This document shows, piece after piece, positions 9,012 through 18,099 of a stretch of 64,000 bases of DNA (within the stretch, counting starts at the first letter, position 1; each line of letters begins with the position of its first letter). The stretch is from contig NZ_ARYK01000004.1 of assembly GCF_000685275.1 (NCBI RefSeq), positions 124,001-188,000 of the forward strand. The letters are read 5' to 3'. The position numbers were made by a program, and so were the translations under genes. Under the pieces are notes generated by a model. The model had not been told where the DNA came from and searched no databases. It saw only the letters and a program-made list of their open reading frames with translations. This stretch comes from Hyphomonas johnsonii MHS-2. GTDB lineage: Bacteria; Pseudomonadota; Alphaproteobacteria; Caulobacterales; Hyphomonadaceae.

Positions 9012-9335
9012 ATGGCAAATCCTGAAGAATCCCTCCCACCGACCGTCGAGGTCGACCGCCGCGAACCGTCCGGTTCAAACAAGTATCGCCGGTCGATCTT
9101 TTCCGTGCCGGTCACGGTGACCGTATCGATCGGACAGGCCCGGCTCAGCGTTTCGGAAATCCTCGAACTGCGGACGGAATCGGTTGTTCCGCTGACTTCG
9201 CGCATCGACGACCCGGTCGACCTGACGATCGACAACAAGGTGATTGCACGGGGCGAGTTGGTGGAAACCGACGACGGATGCCTCGGTGTCAAGATCACGG
9301 AGATTCCGGAGCAAGCACAAGATGCGATTGGGTAA
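9012..9335 (+). CDS. fliN: Flagellar motor switch protein FliN
   Basis: Forms the lower C ring with FliM and takes part in switching and export. The 107-residue protein is almost all SpoA domain: VPVTVTVSIGQARLSVSEIL, the VVPLTSRIDDPVDL segment, and a final strand with GCLGVKITEI. ATG 9012 follows the flbE stop by 4 nt. The 3' end overlaps fliP by 14 nt, indicating translational coupling. Confidence 0.93.
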   Translation: MANPEESLPPTVEVDRREPSGSNKYRRSIFSVPVTVTVSIGQARLSVSEILELRTESVVPLTSRIDDPVDLTIDNKVIARGELVETDDGCLGVKITEIPEQAQDAIG

Positions 9336-10101
9336 GATAGCCGGCGCCAGCCGCTCCTTTGCTATCCTGACCCTCGTCGCAGTATGCATGGCATCTGCGG
9401 CGCACGCCCAGGGCGTGCCTGCTGAACAACTCCCCGGCGGCCTCGACAGCGTGCTGAACGGATCCGGCGGCGGCCTCAGCCGCTCGACCATCCAGCTGTT
9501 CCTGCTCGTATCTGTCCTCAGCCTGGTGCCGGCCATCGCCATGATGGTGACGTGCCTGCCATTCATGGTCATCGTCTTTTCCTTCATGCGCCAGGCGATC
9601 GGCGTGCCGCAGGCGCCGCCAAACATGATGATCATGGCGCTGGCAATGTTCCTGACCTTCTTCGTCATGGAGCCGGTCTTCATGGACGCCTGGAACTCGG
9701 GCATTTCACCTTACATGGACGGTGTCCTGAGCGAAGAGCAGGCCTGGTCGCTGACCACAGAGCCGTTCAGGACATTCATGACCGCGCGAACCGAACCGGA
9801 AGCTATTGCCGTGCTCGGAGACGCCGTCAACCGCCCGGTCGCTGAAGGCGATACGCCGGGCTTCTCGCTGCTGGCGACGGCTTTCATGCTGTCGGAAATC
9901 AAACACGCTTTCCAGATCGGATTCGTGATCTTCCTGCCCTTCATGGTAATCGACCTGGTCGTGTCGTCCGTCCTCATGGCAGTTGGCATGATGATGGTGC
10001 CGCCGACCGTTGTGTCACTCCCCTTCAAGCTCGGCTTTTTCGTGCTGGCTGACGGGTGGCTGAAAATTACCGAGGCAGTGCTCAGAGGATATGCAACATG
10101 A
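9322..10101 (+). CDS. fliP: Flagellar type III export gate protein FliP
   Basis: Core inner-membrane component of the flagellar export gate with FliQ and FliR. The 259-residue protein has a cleavable signal peptide (to about AHA, residue 29) as is usual for FliP, then transmembrane helices including the conserved PFMVIVFSFMRQAIG and, near the C-terminus, the FLPFMVIDLVVSSVLMAVGM segment. The start at ATG 9322 lies inside the end of fliN. The stop overlaps the fliG start (ATGA). In this cluster fliP is separated from fliQ and fliR, which lie about 23 kb away. Confidence 0.95.
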   Translation: MRLGKIAGASRSFAILTLVAVCMASAAHAQGVPAEQLPGGLDSVLNGSGGGLSRSTIQLFLLVSVLSLVPAIAMMVTCLPFMVIVFSFMRQAIGVPQAPPNMMIMALAMFLTFFVMEPVFMDAWNSGISPYMDGVLSEEQAWSLTTEPFRTFMTARTEPEAIAVLGDAVNRPVAEGDTPGFSLLATAFMLSEIKHAFQIGFVIFLPFMVIDLVVSSVLMAVGMMMVPPTVVSLPFKLGFFVLADGWLKITEAVLRGYAT

Positions 10102-11210
10102 ACGCGATACCGAAACCCGAGCTTGGCCCGAAACTGGTGCCACAGCGAACCGACACACCGCCGGAACGGGCTCCAAGGGTGTCGTCAATCACGCCGTCGC
10201 AACGCGCCGCGGTGATTATCGCCATTCTCGGCGAAGCGGCAGCCAAACCGATCGTCGACAAGCTCGATGACAGCGCCCTGGCCAAGGTGGCCATCGCCCT
10301 GGAGGACCTGTCATTCGTCGCACGCGACGAGATGGTCGATATCGCGATCGATTTCCTCTCGCGCCTGCGTGACACCAATGGTGCCCTGCGCGGCGGCAAG
10401 GGCAAGGCGCGCGAAGTGCTCGCGAACGTCCTCGACCCGGCGCGCCTGATCGCGATCCTTGGCGAGCAATCGACAAATGCGGCCGCGCCGAAAACGGCGG
10501 ACGGCCCCTGGACGCGGCTCGAGCAGCGTGACCCGGCACAGATCGCCCAGTATCTCAACGGCCTGTCACCGAACATCATCGCACTGATCCTGCGCAAGCT
10601 GAACGTCACGGTCGCGTCGAGCATCCTCGGCCAGATGGACAGTTCCAAGCTTGAGCCGGCAATGGGCTTCCTCGTCGAAGGTCGCAAGCCGGATCCGGGT
10701 ATCGACCTCGTGCTGGCGCGAATGATCGAGATGGAATTCCTCAACGTCGTCCAGGTCGACAGCGGGGTTGATGCCGAGACTCTCGAAGCGGTCGGAGAAT
10801 TGTTGAGCCTCATCCCGTCAGACCGGCGCGACAGCCTGGTCAAGTTCCTCGCGACTCAGCACGAAGACAAGCTCGCCGGCATCCAGAAATCGCTGTTCAC
10901 GATCGAGGGCCTGCCGGAGCTTCTGTCTAAGCGCGCCGTGCCGATCGTTTTCCGCGAAATGCCCGAGGAGATGACGCTGAAGCTGCTGGACAGCCTGAAG
11001 AGCGCCTTTCCGGAAGTCTTCGAGTACCTGCTGGCAAACGTCTCGTCGCGCCTGGCCGACAAGCTTCGCGATGACCTGTCGGATTTCGAAAGCCTGCCGC
11101 CAGAGCAGGGCGAAACGATCCAGCGGGAATTCCTGACATTCCTGATGACGATGAAGCGCAACGGGCTCATCGAGATCGACAAGCCCGGATCAACGCCGGC
11201 CAGCGCCTGA
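10098..11210 (+). CDS. fliG: Flagellar motor switch protein FliG
   Basis: FliG couples MotA torque to the C ring. The 370-residue protein has an N-terminal domain starting after a Pro-rich lead (about 35), an ARM-like middle, and the charged C-terminal domain. The first half contains AAVIIAILGEAAAKPI; the C-terminal third carries FREMPEEMTLKLLDSLKSA and a helix of alternating charges (RLADKLRDDLSDFE), where stator contacts are expected. ATG 10098 overlaps the fliP stop. It ends the fliF operon, converging with flgI 10 nt away. Confidence 0.92.
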   Translation: MNAIPKPELGPKLVPQRTDTPPERAPRVSSITPSQRAAVIIAILGEAAAKPIVDKLDDSALAKVAIALEDLSFVARDEMVDIAIDFLSRLRDTNGALRGGKGKAREVLANVLDPARLIAILGEQSTNAAAPKTADGPWTRLEQRDPAQIAQYLNGLSPNIIALILRKLNVTVASSILGQMDSSKLEPAMGFLVEGRKPDPGIDLVLARMIEMEFLNVVQVDSGVDAETLEAVGELLSLIPSDRRDSLVKFLATQHEDKLAGIQKSLFTIEGLPELLSKRAVPIVFREMPEEMTLKLLDSLKSAFPEVFEYLLANVSSRLADKLRDDLSDFESLPPEQGETIQREFLTFLMTMKRNGLIEIDKPGSTPASA

Positions 11211-11220
11211 ACGCCGTAAC

Positions 11221-12330
11221 CTAACGAACGACGAGTTCGGCGTGTATCGCCCCGGCGGCTTTCATCGCGCGGATGATGTCGGCCATTTCCTGCGGTGACA
11301 CCCCAAGGGCATTGAGGCCGCCGATGAGTTCCGACAGGGAGACATTCTGCTCGAGCATGGCGATGTGGCCGCTGCCGGTCTGACCGATCGATATCTGTGA
11401 GCGGGGCAGGACGACGGTGTCGCCTGAAGAGAACGGATTGGGCTGTGACACGACCGGTGATTCTGAAATCTTGATCGAGATATTGCCCTGGGCGATCGCA
11501 ACTTTCGAGATCGTGACATCTTCGCCCAGAACGATCGTGCCGGACTTCTCGTCGATCACGATCCGTGCCGGCGTCGCAACGGTCACCGGAAGGTTCTCGA
11601 TGCTGGCCAGCACGCGCGAAGGGGATTCTGAAATTGTTGTCAGGTCGAGTTCGATGGTGCCGGGATCGCGCATGAAGGCGATGCGTTGTCCCAGGGCCCC
11701 ATTGATCGTGTCTTCGATGCGGGCGGCCGTCGTGAAGTCAGGGTTGCGCAGTGCCAGCGTGACGGACTCGCGCTGATTGAACTCGTATTTGATCTCGCGT
11801 TCGATATGGGCGCCATTGGGCACGCCCCCTGTCGTCGGTGAGCCGCGCATCTCGCGCGCACCGTCGGCCTTCACGTCCAGGCCGCTGACCACGATGCTGC
11901 CTTGTGCGACGGCGTAGATCTCGTTGTCGGCACCTTTCATGGGCGTCAGGATCAGTGTCCCGCCCTCGAGACTGTCAGCGTCGCCTATCGAGGCCACGGT
12001 CACGTCGATTGTCGAGCCATTGCGCGCGAATGAGGGCAGCGTTGCCGTCACCAGGACTGCCGCAACGTTCTTCGGCTTGATGTCTTCGCCCTGAACGTTC
12101 ACGCCGAGGCGTTCGAGCATGTAGGACAATGAATCCTCGGTGAAGGGCGAGTTCTTGACCGAATCGCCGGTGCCATTGAGGCCCACCACGATCCCGTAGC
12201 CGACAAGGTCGTTGTCCCGGACGCCCTCGACATTCACGATATCGCGGATGCGTGGTTGCGCGGAGACTGGCGCGGGCAGGGCGAATACCGCAACCGAAAC
12301 GAGGGCGAGAACGAGAGCGGAAAATTTCAT
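11221..12330 (-). CDS. flgI: Flagellar P-ring protein FlgI
   Basis: Builds the P ring in the peptidoglycan layer around the rod. The 369-residue protein has a Sec signal peptide (about 1-24, cleavage after VSA) and the highly conserved FlgI start RIRDIVNVEGVRDNDLVGYG, followed by VVGLNGTGDS. The C-terminus keeps the SELIGGLNALGVSPQEM motif. It is the third step of a minus-strand set, with flgL and flgK immediately upstream (4-nt gap to flgL), so it is probably co-transcribed with them. Confidence 0.96.
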   Translation of the reverse strand: MKFSALVLALVSVAVFALPAPVSAQPRIRDIVNVEGVRDNDLVGYGIVVGLNGTGDSVKNSPFTEDSLSYMLERLGVNVQGEDIKPKNVAAVLVTATLPSFARNGSTIDVTVASIGDADSLEGGTLILTPMKGADNEIYAVAQGSIVVSGLDVKADGAREMRGSPTTGGVPNGAHIEREIKYEFNQRESVTLALRNPDFTTAARIEDTINGALGQRIAFMRDPGTIELDLTTISESPSRVLASIENLPVTVATPARIVIDEKSGTIVLGEDVTISKVAIAQGNISIKISESPVVSQPNPFSSGDTVVLPRSQISIGQTGSGHIAMLEQNVSLSELIGGLNALGVSPQEMADIIRAMKAAGAIHAELVVR

Positions 12331-12334
12331 GTCA

Positions 12335-13312
12335 CTACCTTAGGAAATTCAGCAAGCTGAGATTCGCCAGACGCGAGGTCAGCAAGTAGGACGCCTCCAG
12401 GTTGCTCTGGAGTTCGCGCAGTTCGGATGCGGCCTCGTACTGGTCGCGTGCCGTCAATTCATTGAAGTTCGCTGTCAGCACGGTCTCTTCGAGATCGAGC
12501 GACTCTTTCGTACGGGCAATGCCGGCTTGCGAGATGCCGACTTCGGCGCGCAGGTTTGTCAGGCCGGTCTGGCCGGCCGACAGGGTTTCCGCGGCCGTAT
12601 GGACGGTCGGGCTGTCGCCGGCGAGCAGTGTCAGGTTTTCACTGGGCGCCGACAGCGCCATGACGGTCAGGCCGCGCACGATGTTGATGATGCTGGCATG
12701 CGAGCCGGGGGTCGCATCGGCATCTGATACCGTGTCCGTGCCGGAATAGATGTTCTGGCGCCAGCCGCCACCGGGCGTGTTGAAATAGGTGTCGAGGTCG
12801 GCCTCGAACGTGGCGGCATCCGGCGCAGCGGCAGCCAGGCTTCGGACGTCGTCGATCAGGTCGGAGACATTTCCGAAGGGCGGCGTTGCTGTTGCGTCAC
12901 CGGCGAACAGGTAGCGATCGCCATAACGTGCGTTGAGGGCCGCGAAGGATTCCTCGAGGGCGCCCAGGGCGTCCCGGGCCGTCGCGGTCTTCGATGCCTG
13001 GTCGCTTGAGCCCAAGGCAGCCTGCATGCGTGCGGAGAGGCCGTTGGCCCGTTCCTGGACCAGAGTCAGGCTGCGTTCGGCGACATCCAGCCGGCCTTCA
13101 CGAATTGTCAGGTGGACACGGTCCTGGGCGATGTCATCGAGGGCCTTCTTGCCCAGCATGGCTTGGCTGATACGGCCGGACAGATGCGCTGTCAGATCTG
13201 CGTACCGTCCGGTCACCGCTTCCTTGGATGTATTGCCGACCTGCTCGCGCAGCGCCTTGATCTCATGGCTTAGGCCCGACGTCAGCAGGCTCGAGGGGAG
13301 CGGAATGCGCAT
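12335..13312 (-). CDS. flgL: Hook-filament junction protein FlgL
   Basis: Flagellin-like adaptor between FlgK and the filament. The 325-residue product has flagellin-type heptad helices at both ends: the first about 100 residues with TGRYADLTAHLSGRIS and GALEESFAALNARYG, and a C-terminal helix ending ASYLLTSRLANLSLLNFLR. The middle (about 130-230) is a variable domain with GDRYLFAGDATATPPF, characteristic of FlgL. It lies between flgK and flgI with 4-nt gaps on both sides. Could be mistaken for a second flagellin, but the FAG motif and the neighbours argue for FlgL. Confidence 0.88.
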   Translation of the reverse strand: MRIPLPSSLLTSGLSHEIKALREQVGNTSKEAVTGRYADLTAHLSGRISQAMLGKKALDDIAQDRVHLTIREGRLDVAERSLTLVQERANGLSARMQAALGSSDQASKTATARDALGALEESFAALNARYGDRYLFAGDATATPPFGNVSDLIDDVRSLAAAAPDAATFEADLDTYFNTPGGGWRQNIYSGTDTVSDADATPGSHASIINIVRGLTVMALSAPSENLTLLAGDSPTVHTAAETLSAGQTGLTNLRAEVGISQAGIARTKESLDLEETVLTANFNELTARDQYEAASELRELQSNLEASYLLTSRLANLSLLNFLR

Positions 13313-13316
13313 GAAC

Positions 13317-14765
13317 TCAGATCTCCATCAGCCGGTCGATCATCTGACTGGCAACTTCAATGACTCGGGCGTTCGCCGCGTAGGATTGCTCGATCAGCAG
13401 GAGGTCCTGCATCTGGGCATCGATGTCGACGCCGCTGGCCTCCTGCTCGGCGTCCAGCAGCATGGTGTGCTGAGTCGACGTCGAGGACAGGACGCTTTCA
13501 TTGTTGACCCGTTGCTGACCCGCGAGAGAGGCAAACTGGGCGACCATACCGGTGGAGGAAAAGGCTCCCTGGATTCCACTGGCATTGACCGGGCGCACCG
13601 AGGTGATCGCATTGTACATGCCGTCGAGGATTGTCGAATCACTGGCCAGGCCCTGCGTCGCCGCACCCAGACCGTCCCGCAGCCGCCAGGTGGCGCCGCC
13701 CTGTGCGGGGTCGATGGCTGCGTTGATGGCGATACGCCCTGCCAGGCCGGGCGGGTTGGTCACGTCGGGGTCGACGAAGATGCCCGGGTCACCGGGGGTC
13801 TTGGTCGGGTCGATCGAGTCATTCGACAGGCGGGAGACGAGATCGCCCGCCAATGTGTCGAGCTGTGCGCTGAAATTGGGGATGTCCTGGTCGCGCAAGG
13901 TGAACAGCGCGCCAAACAGGCCGCTCGAAACCGCGCCATAGGAGGACGATCCCGGTGTCAGGTCGATGCCGTCAACCGACAAGCCCGACAATGTCCCGCT
14001 CGCGATGCTTTCATTGGGGCCGAAGGCATAGGATGGGTTGAATTCGACCTGCCGGGCCTTGCCGGCAAGCAGGAACACGCCTTCCGGCGTCATCACGTCG
14101 ATCGTGCCGCTCTCGCGGGGGACAGCCTGGACGGGAAGGTATTCCGAGATGGTGTCGAGCAGGCGCTGACGCTCATCGATCAGCCCGGCCGCTTCGCTGG
14201 AGGTCCGGTTGATGGATGCGATACGGCCGTTGATCGCCTCAATGCCCTTCAGGGCGCTGTTGACGACATCGCGTCCCCGCACGATCTCCTGGTCTGCGGC
14301 ATAGCGCAGGTCCGAGGCGAGTTGCGACAGGCCGTGGAATTCATTGACGATGGACTTGGCGGCATTCAGGACGGCCGACGCGTCCGTACTCGATTCCGGC
14401 GACAGGGCGAGGCTTGATAGCGACGATTCAAAGTCTGCAAACGTCTTGAACAGGCCGTTGCCTTCCGCCGAATTGCCAACGCGGGCCGATATGGTCCGCC
14501 ACGTCGATGTCAGCATGTCTGCCTGGGCGAGATCACTGGTCAGGCTGCGGCGTTCATTGGTTATGGCGTCGTTTTGCGAGCGACCGATGCCCACGGAGCG
14601 GACACCGGCCGAGTTTCCGGCGAGGACATTCTCCGCCAGCAGGACGGAGCGGCTGACATAGCCGGGCGTCGATGCGTTGGCGACGTTGGCCGCAACGATG
14701 TCGGCCCTCAGATCTGCGATCTGAAGGCCGGACCGGGCTGTATGTATGGCACTGGACAGGGTCAC
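13317..14765 (-). CDS. flgK: Hook-associated protein FlgK
   Basis: First hook-filament junction protein. The 482-residue protein has the rod/hook N-terminal signature with ANVANASTPGYVSR (about 30-45) and the C-terminal helix QSYAANARVIEVASQMIDRLMEI common to axial proteins. The centre has the FlgK-typical GIEAINGRIASINRT and LIDERQRLLDTISEYL segments. It is 28 nt downstream of flgE and 4 nt upstream of flgL. Confidence 0.93.
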   Translation of the reverse strand: MTLSSAIHTARSGLQIADLRADIVAANVANASTPGYVSRSVLLAENVLAGNSAGVRSVGIGRSQNDAITNERRSLTSDLAQADMLTSTWRTISARVGNSAEGNGLFKTFADFESSLSSLALSPESSTDASAVLNAAKSIVNEFHGLSQLASDLRYAADQEIVRGRDVVNSALKGIEAINGRIASINRTSSEAAGLIDERQRLLDTISEYLPVQAVPRESGTIDVMTPEGVFLLAGKARQVEFNPSYAFGPNESIASGTLSGLSVDGIDLTPGSSSYGAVSSGLFGALFTLRDQDIPNFSAQLDTLAGDLVSRLSNDSIDPTKTPGDPGIFVDPDVTNPPGLAGRIAINAAIDPAQGGATWRLRDGLGAATQGLASDSTILDGMYNAITSVRPVNASGIQGAFSSTGMVAQFASLAGQQRVNNESVLSSTSTQHTMLLDAEQEASGVDIDAQMQDLLLIEQSYAANARVIEVASQMIDRLMEI

Positions 14766-14793
14766 TTGGCCGACCGCCTTTCAGCGCTGGAGA

Positions 14794-16098
14794 TTAACGC
14801 TTGAGGTTCGTTGTTTCCTGAAGCATCTCGTCCACTGTCTGGACGATCTTGGCGTTCGAGGAATAGGCGCGCTGGGTCTCGATGAGATCAGTGAGCTCAG
14901 CCGCGATGTCCGTTGTCGACTCCATCAGGGAGTATCCGGAGATACCGCCGACAGGACCCGTGCCAGCATCCCAGAGGTACAGGCTGCCGCTTGCGGCGGA
15001 GACCGAGAATGCCTGCGCATCACGCGCCGTCAGGCCGTTCATGTTTGGCACGTCACCGACGGGAATCTGGTACATCGTGCGCCGTTGACCGGTATCGTAT
15101 ACCGCCTGCATGAAACCGTTATCGTCGATTTCAACGCCGGCCAGTTTGCCAATCGGCGCACCGTCCTTGGTCACGGCTGTTGGCGAGAACGAGCTTGCCA
15201 GCTGGGTGATACCGGTCGTGTCATTGGGCCGGCCGACAAAGACTTCGACAGGGCCGTGCGGAAGGGTAAGGGACATGATCCCGGTCGCGGCGTCATAGGT
15301 TGCACCGCCGCCAGCTGAGGCGGTGTTGATGCGACCGGCAGAAGCGCCCGTGCCGTTGAACGTCAGGTCCATGTTGCCGATCGACACGGCCGGATCGCCG
15401 GCGCTGTCGAAGACTTCCACATGCCATGCGTTGCTCGCACCCGAACCCGGAACGGTCGGCGTGAATTGCAGGGTCAGGGAGTTGGCGCGGCCGAGGCTGT
15501 CGAAATACTCGATCGGCAGGTTGTAGTCATTGGCAGCGGCGCCGGCCACGGTTGCGTCGGCCGGCAGGTTGATACCAAGGCCAACCGTTGTCGTTGGCGT
15601 GGCTGTGGACTGAACCTGCGAGACATTAACCGGCTGGAGGTTGATGCCGCTATTGCGGCTGACATTGCCGATCTGGCCGGATGCGTCTGCGGGCCAGCCG
15701 AGAAGGAACAGGCCGCTCTGCGTGCGCAGGTTGCCATTTTCATCGGCGAAAAAGCCGCCTGTCGGCAGCAACATCATGTTGCGGTCCGATGGAGTCGCAT
15801 TAAGGCCGCTCTGGTCGGTGACTGGAAAGAGACCGCGTCCTGAGACGGCGATATCGGTCGAGTTGCCTGTAGAGATGAGCGAGCCCGTCGAAGCAATGTC
15901 CTTGAACGTGTTCACGCGGACGCCGCCGGCGGCATATGAACCTGAGCTCTGGTTTATCACCATGCTGGAAAAGTCGACCTGGCTGCGTTTGTAGCCGCTG
16001 GTCGAGGAATTCGCGATATTGTCAGAAATCGTGGAAAGGCGTGTGGCGTTGACATTCAACCCCATGACGCCTGCGTTCAGCGATGATGAGATGCTCAT
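14794..16098 (-). CDS. flgE: Flagellar hook protein FlgE
   Basis: Main subunit of the hook. The 434-residue protein starts with the axial motif DNIANSSTSGYKRSQ (about 26-40), has the FlgE-type AVSGRGLFPV and the FFADENGNLRTQSGLFLLGW segment, and ends with the conserved LIETQRAYSSNAKIVQTVDEM helix. It is the first gene of the flgE-flgK-flgL-flgI run and has its own upstream region with a CtrA-like box. The length is in the range of alphaproteobacterial hook proteins. Confidence 0.94.
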   Translation of the reverse strand: MSISSSLNAGVMGLNVNATRLSTISDNIANSSTSGYKRSQVDFSSMVINQSSGSYAAGGVRVNTFKDIASTGSLISTGNSTDIAVSGRGLFPVTDQSGLNATPSDRNMMLLPTGGFFADENGNLRTQSGLFLLGWPADASGQIGNVSRNSGINLQPVNVSQVQSTATPTTTVGLGINLPADATVAGAAANDYNLPIEYFDSLGRANSLTLQFTPTVPGSGASNAWHVEVFDSAGDPAVSIGNMDLTFNGTGASAGRINTASAGGGATYDAATGIMSLTLPHGPVEVFVGRPNDTTGITQLASSFSPTAVTKDGAPIGKLAGVEIDDNGFMQAVYDTGQRRTMYQIPVGDVPNMNGLTARDAQAFSVSAASGSLYLWDAGTGPVGGISGYSLMESTTDIAAELTDLIETQRAYSSNAKIVQTVDEMLQETTNLKR

Positions 16099-16145
16099 TT
16101 CGGTTGCTCCTGCAAGGTATTACAGGAGAGCGTAGAACGCGTTGG

Positions 16146-16161
16146 TTAATGAGCTGATAAC
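16146..16161 (-). promoter_or_regulatory. Candidate CtrA-type box upstream of flgE
   Basis: TTAA-N7-ATAAC lies 48-63 bp before the flgE start, one mismatch from TTAA-N7-TTAAC. The 80-bp gap between motB and flgE contains nothing else that I recognise. Orientation and use are inferred. Confidence 0.4.
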
Positions 16162-16178
16162 TCATTGGTCCACGGAAA

Positions 16179-17024
16179 TTAACGAGTTAGTATCGTTATT
16201 GATATCCGGCGGTTCTGCGCCGCAGACCGGTCGCCTTCGATCAGCGGGTCGGTGTCGGCCTTGCCGGACACTTCAAGAATGCGCGCTGGTTCCATGCCGC
16301 TGTTCAGGAGCAGCTTGCGGGCCGCGTTGGCCCGGTCGGACGAGAGATTCCAGTTATCGTATGCGGCGCCATTGCGATAGCTGAGGCTGTCGGTGTGGCC
16401 AACGATCTTGATGTCGTTCTCGAAATTCCTGAACGAGCCGGCAACGAGGCCAAGCATGTCGGTCAGCAGCGTGGATGGCACGCTTTGTCCGACAGGAAAC
16501 AGCGGTGCCTCGTCTGAATCGGTAATCTCCAGCACGATGCCTTCCGGCGACATCTTGATCATCATGTGTTCGGACAGTTGCCGGCCATCATCCTTCATGG
16601 ACTGCTTGAGCGTTTCGAGTTCTGCGGCGATCGCCTGCTTTTCATGGGCGTCAGCGTCACTATCACTGTCTTTCGGGTAGGCGACCGTCTTTTCGTGCGA
16701 CGCGCCGGTGCCCATCTTCGCATAAGTCTGCTCGCTCATGATCGACGGCCCGTTAAGGGCGTCTGACCCACCGCCTGATATCCGCGAAATCGGAATGGTC
16801 GGGCTGAAATAGTCCGCGATGCCCTTGCGTTGTTCCTCTGTCGTTGCGTTGAGCAACCACATGAGCAGGAAGAAGGCCATCATGGCGGTCACAAAGTCTG
16901 CGTACGCCACTTTCCAGGCGCCACCATGATGGCCATCAGACTTGTACACGCGTTTGCGCTTGATGATGATCGGCTGAACCGATCCCACCTGTTGAATTCT
17001 CATTTGTCCGGACGCGTTTTCCAT
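16179..17024 (-). CDS. motB: Flagellar stator protein MotB
   Basis: Peptidoglycan-anchored half of the proton-driven stator. The 281-residue protein has a basic N-terminus (IIIKRKR), one transmembrane helix with the essential ion-binding Asp in YADFVTAMMAFFLLMWLL (D43), a periplasmic linker, and an OmpA-like domain (about 165-281) with IVGHTDSLSY and NWNLSSDRANAAR. The exact start is uncertain (17048, 17024 and 17003 are all possible, none with a good ribosome binding site). MotA is encoded separately on the other strand, about 1.1 kb away, which is less common than an adjacent motAB pair. Confidence 0.94.
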   Translation of the reverse strand: MENASGQMRIQQVGSVQPIIIKRKRVYKSDGHHGGAWKVAYADFVTAMMAFFLLMWLLNATTEEQRKGIADYFSPTIPISRISGGGSDALNGPSIMSEQTYAKMGTGASHEKTVAYPKDSDSDADAHEKQAIAAELETLKQSMKDDGRQLSEHMMIKMSPEGIVLEITDSDEAPLFPVGQSVPSTLLTDMLGLVAGSFRNFENDIKIVGHTDSLSYRNGAAYDNWNLSSDRANAARKLLLNSGMEPARILEVSGKADTDPLIEGDRSAAQNRRISITILTR

Positions 17025-17158
17025 AAGGCATTGGTACCAGATAGCCATGAAGGATCATTGTTCCACGGGCGCTACAGTTTGGGGTTGTCTGTTAATCCTT
17101 TCTCAATGGATGCCGCGCCAAGTGTGAGAGTTAACAAGGCTTCAATCAGGGGTGAGTC

Positions 17159-18058
17159 GTGTCCACGGTTCTGCGTAGGAAAATCGATGCTGCGGCTGGA
17201 GTTCCGCCAACGATTGTGCAGATGCACGCGTTCTGGGAGCAGCTTGTCACCAGCACGCGGACATGGGCAGCAGAGACACTCGGCACCAAGTGCGAGCCCG
17301 TCGTTGCCAGCCGCAGGGTCGTCAGCGGCAGCCAGTCCGAAGGAATTCGGGACAATCAGTTTACCGTGTTTTTTGGCGCCGAAGTGTCACCAGGGCTCAG
17401 CGCTGTCATGATTGACGAGCGCATTGCGGTTCGATGCGGAACGGTCCGCCTGCACCAGAGTGCGGACAGCCTCGCCGACGCATCGCCGCTTTTCCTGAAA
17501 CTGCTTTGCGAGCAGCCGGTCATCGCGCTCTGGAACCGCATCGGCAAGGGCCTCACCGAACACAAGGTGGATGTCCTGAAAACCGCGCAGTCCGACGCGT
17601 CCGCAACGGCCGGAAAGTTCGATGCCAACAGCCGTTACCTCCAGGTCATCGTGAACATCACGTTGGGCGAAGAGGCCTCGCCCATTACCTTCATGTTCCA
17701 TCTCGACTACATGCAGCGCTACGCGCGCCGCCACGTCCAGAACATTGTCGATCGCAAGAAGCACGCCTGCCAGAACAGCCCCAAATCGCTGAGTGACAGT
17801 GTCCGTGCATCAGCTGTGGCGCTCGATGCCGTGCTTGAACGCGTGTCCCTGACGATCGGCGAATGTTCGCGCCTTCAGGTCGGAACCGTTATTCCGCTGG
17901 CAAATGCAGATGCCGGGAAGCTGTCGCTGAGCGCCGAAACGATCAATGGCAGCGTGGATATCGGGGTCGGGGAGCTGGGCGTCTGGAAGCGGCAGCGTGC
18001 TTTGAAACTGCACCAGCCAATCCCGGAAAGCTTTGCACGGGACTTGGTGGATTTATGA
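17159..18058 (+). CDS. fliM: Flagellar motor switch protein FliM (divergent)
   Basis: C-ring protein between FliG and FliN. The 299-residue product begins at GTG 17159, supported by AGGGGTG upstream. It lines up with the FliM middle domain (to about 200) and has a C-terminal SpoA domain with ERVSLTIGECSRLQVGTVIPL. The usual N-terminal CheY-binding stretch (LSQxEIDALL) is not present; the protein starts directly near the middle domain, so it is shorter than most FliM proteins. It is followed by motA after 41 nt. A TTAAC half-site lies at 17131. FliM identity rests on domain order and context. Confidence 0.8.
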   Translation: MSTVLRRKIDAAAGVPPTIVQMHAFWEQLVTSTRTWAAETLGTKCEPVVASRRVVSGSQSEGIRDNQFTVFFGAEVSPGLSAVMIDERIAVRCGTVRLHQSADSLADASPLFLKLLCEQPVIALWNRIGKGLTEHKVDVLKTAQSDASATAGKFDANSRYLQVIVNITLGEEASPITFMFHLDYMQRYARRHVQNIVDRKKHACQNSPKSLSDSVRASAVALDAVLERVSLTIGECSRLQVGTVIPLANADAGKLSLSAETINGSVDIGVGELGVWKRQRALKLHQPIPESFARDLVDL

Positions 18059-18099
18059 CATCGCTCTGCATGTCGCGTACGGAATAAGGGAGTTCTTGG

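Noticed and set aside
12335..13312. Second flagellin gene
   Set aside because: The FlgL-type FAG segment, the position between flgK and flgI, and the variable centre fit FlgL better.
12933..14417. Long plus-strand frame opposite flgL and flgK
   Set aside because: Product is low-complexity and Arg/Asp/Gly-rich; both opposite genes are well supported axial proteins.
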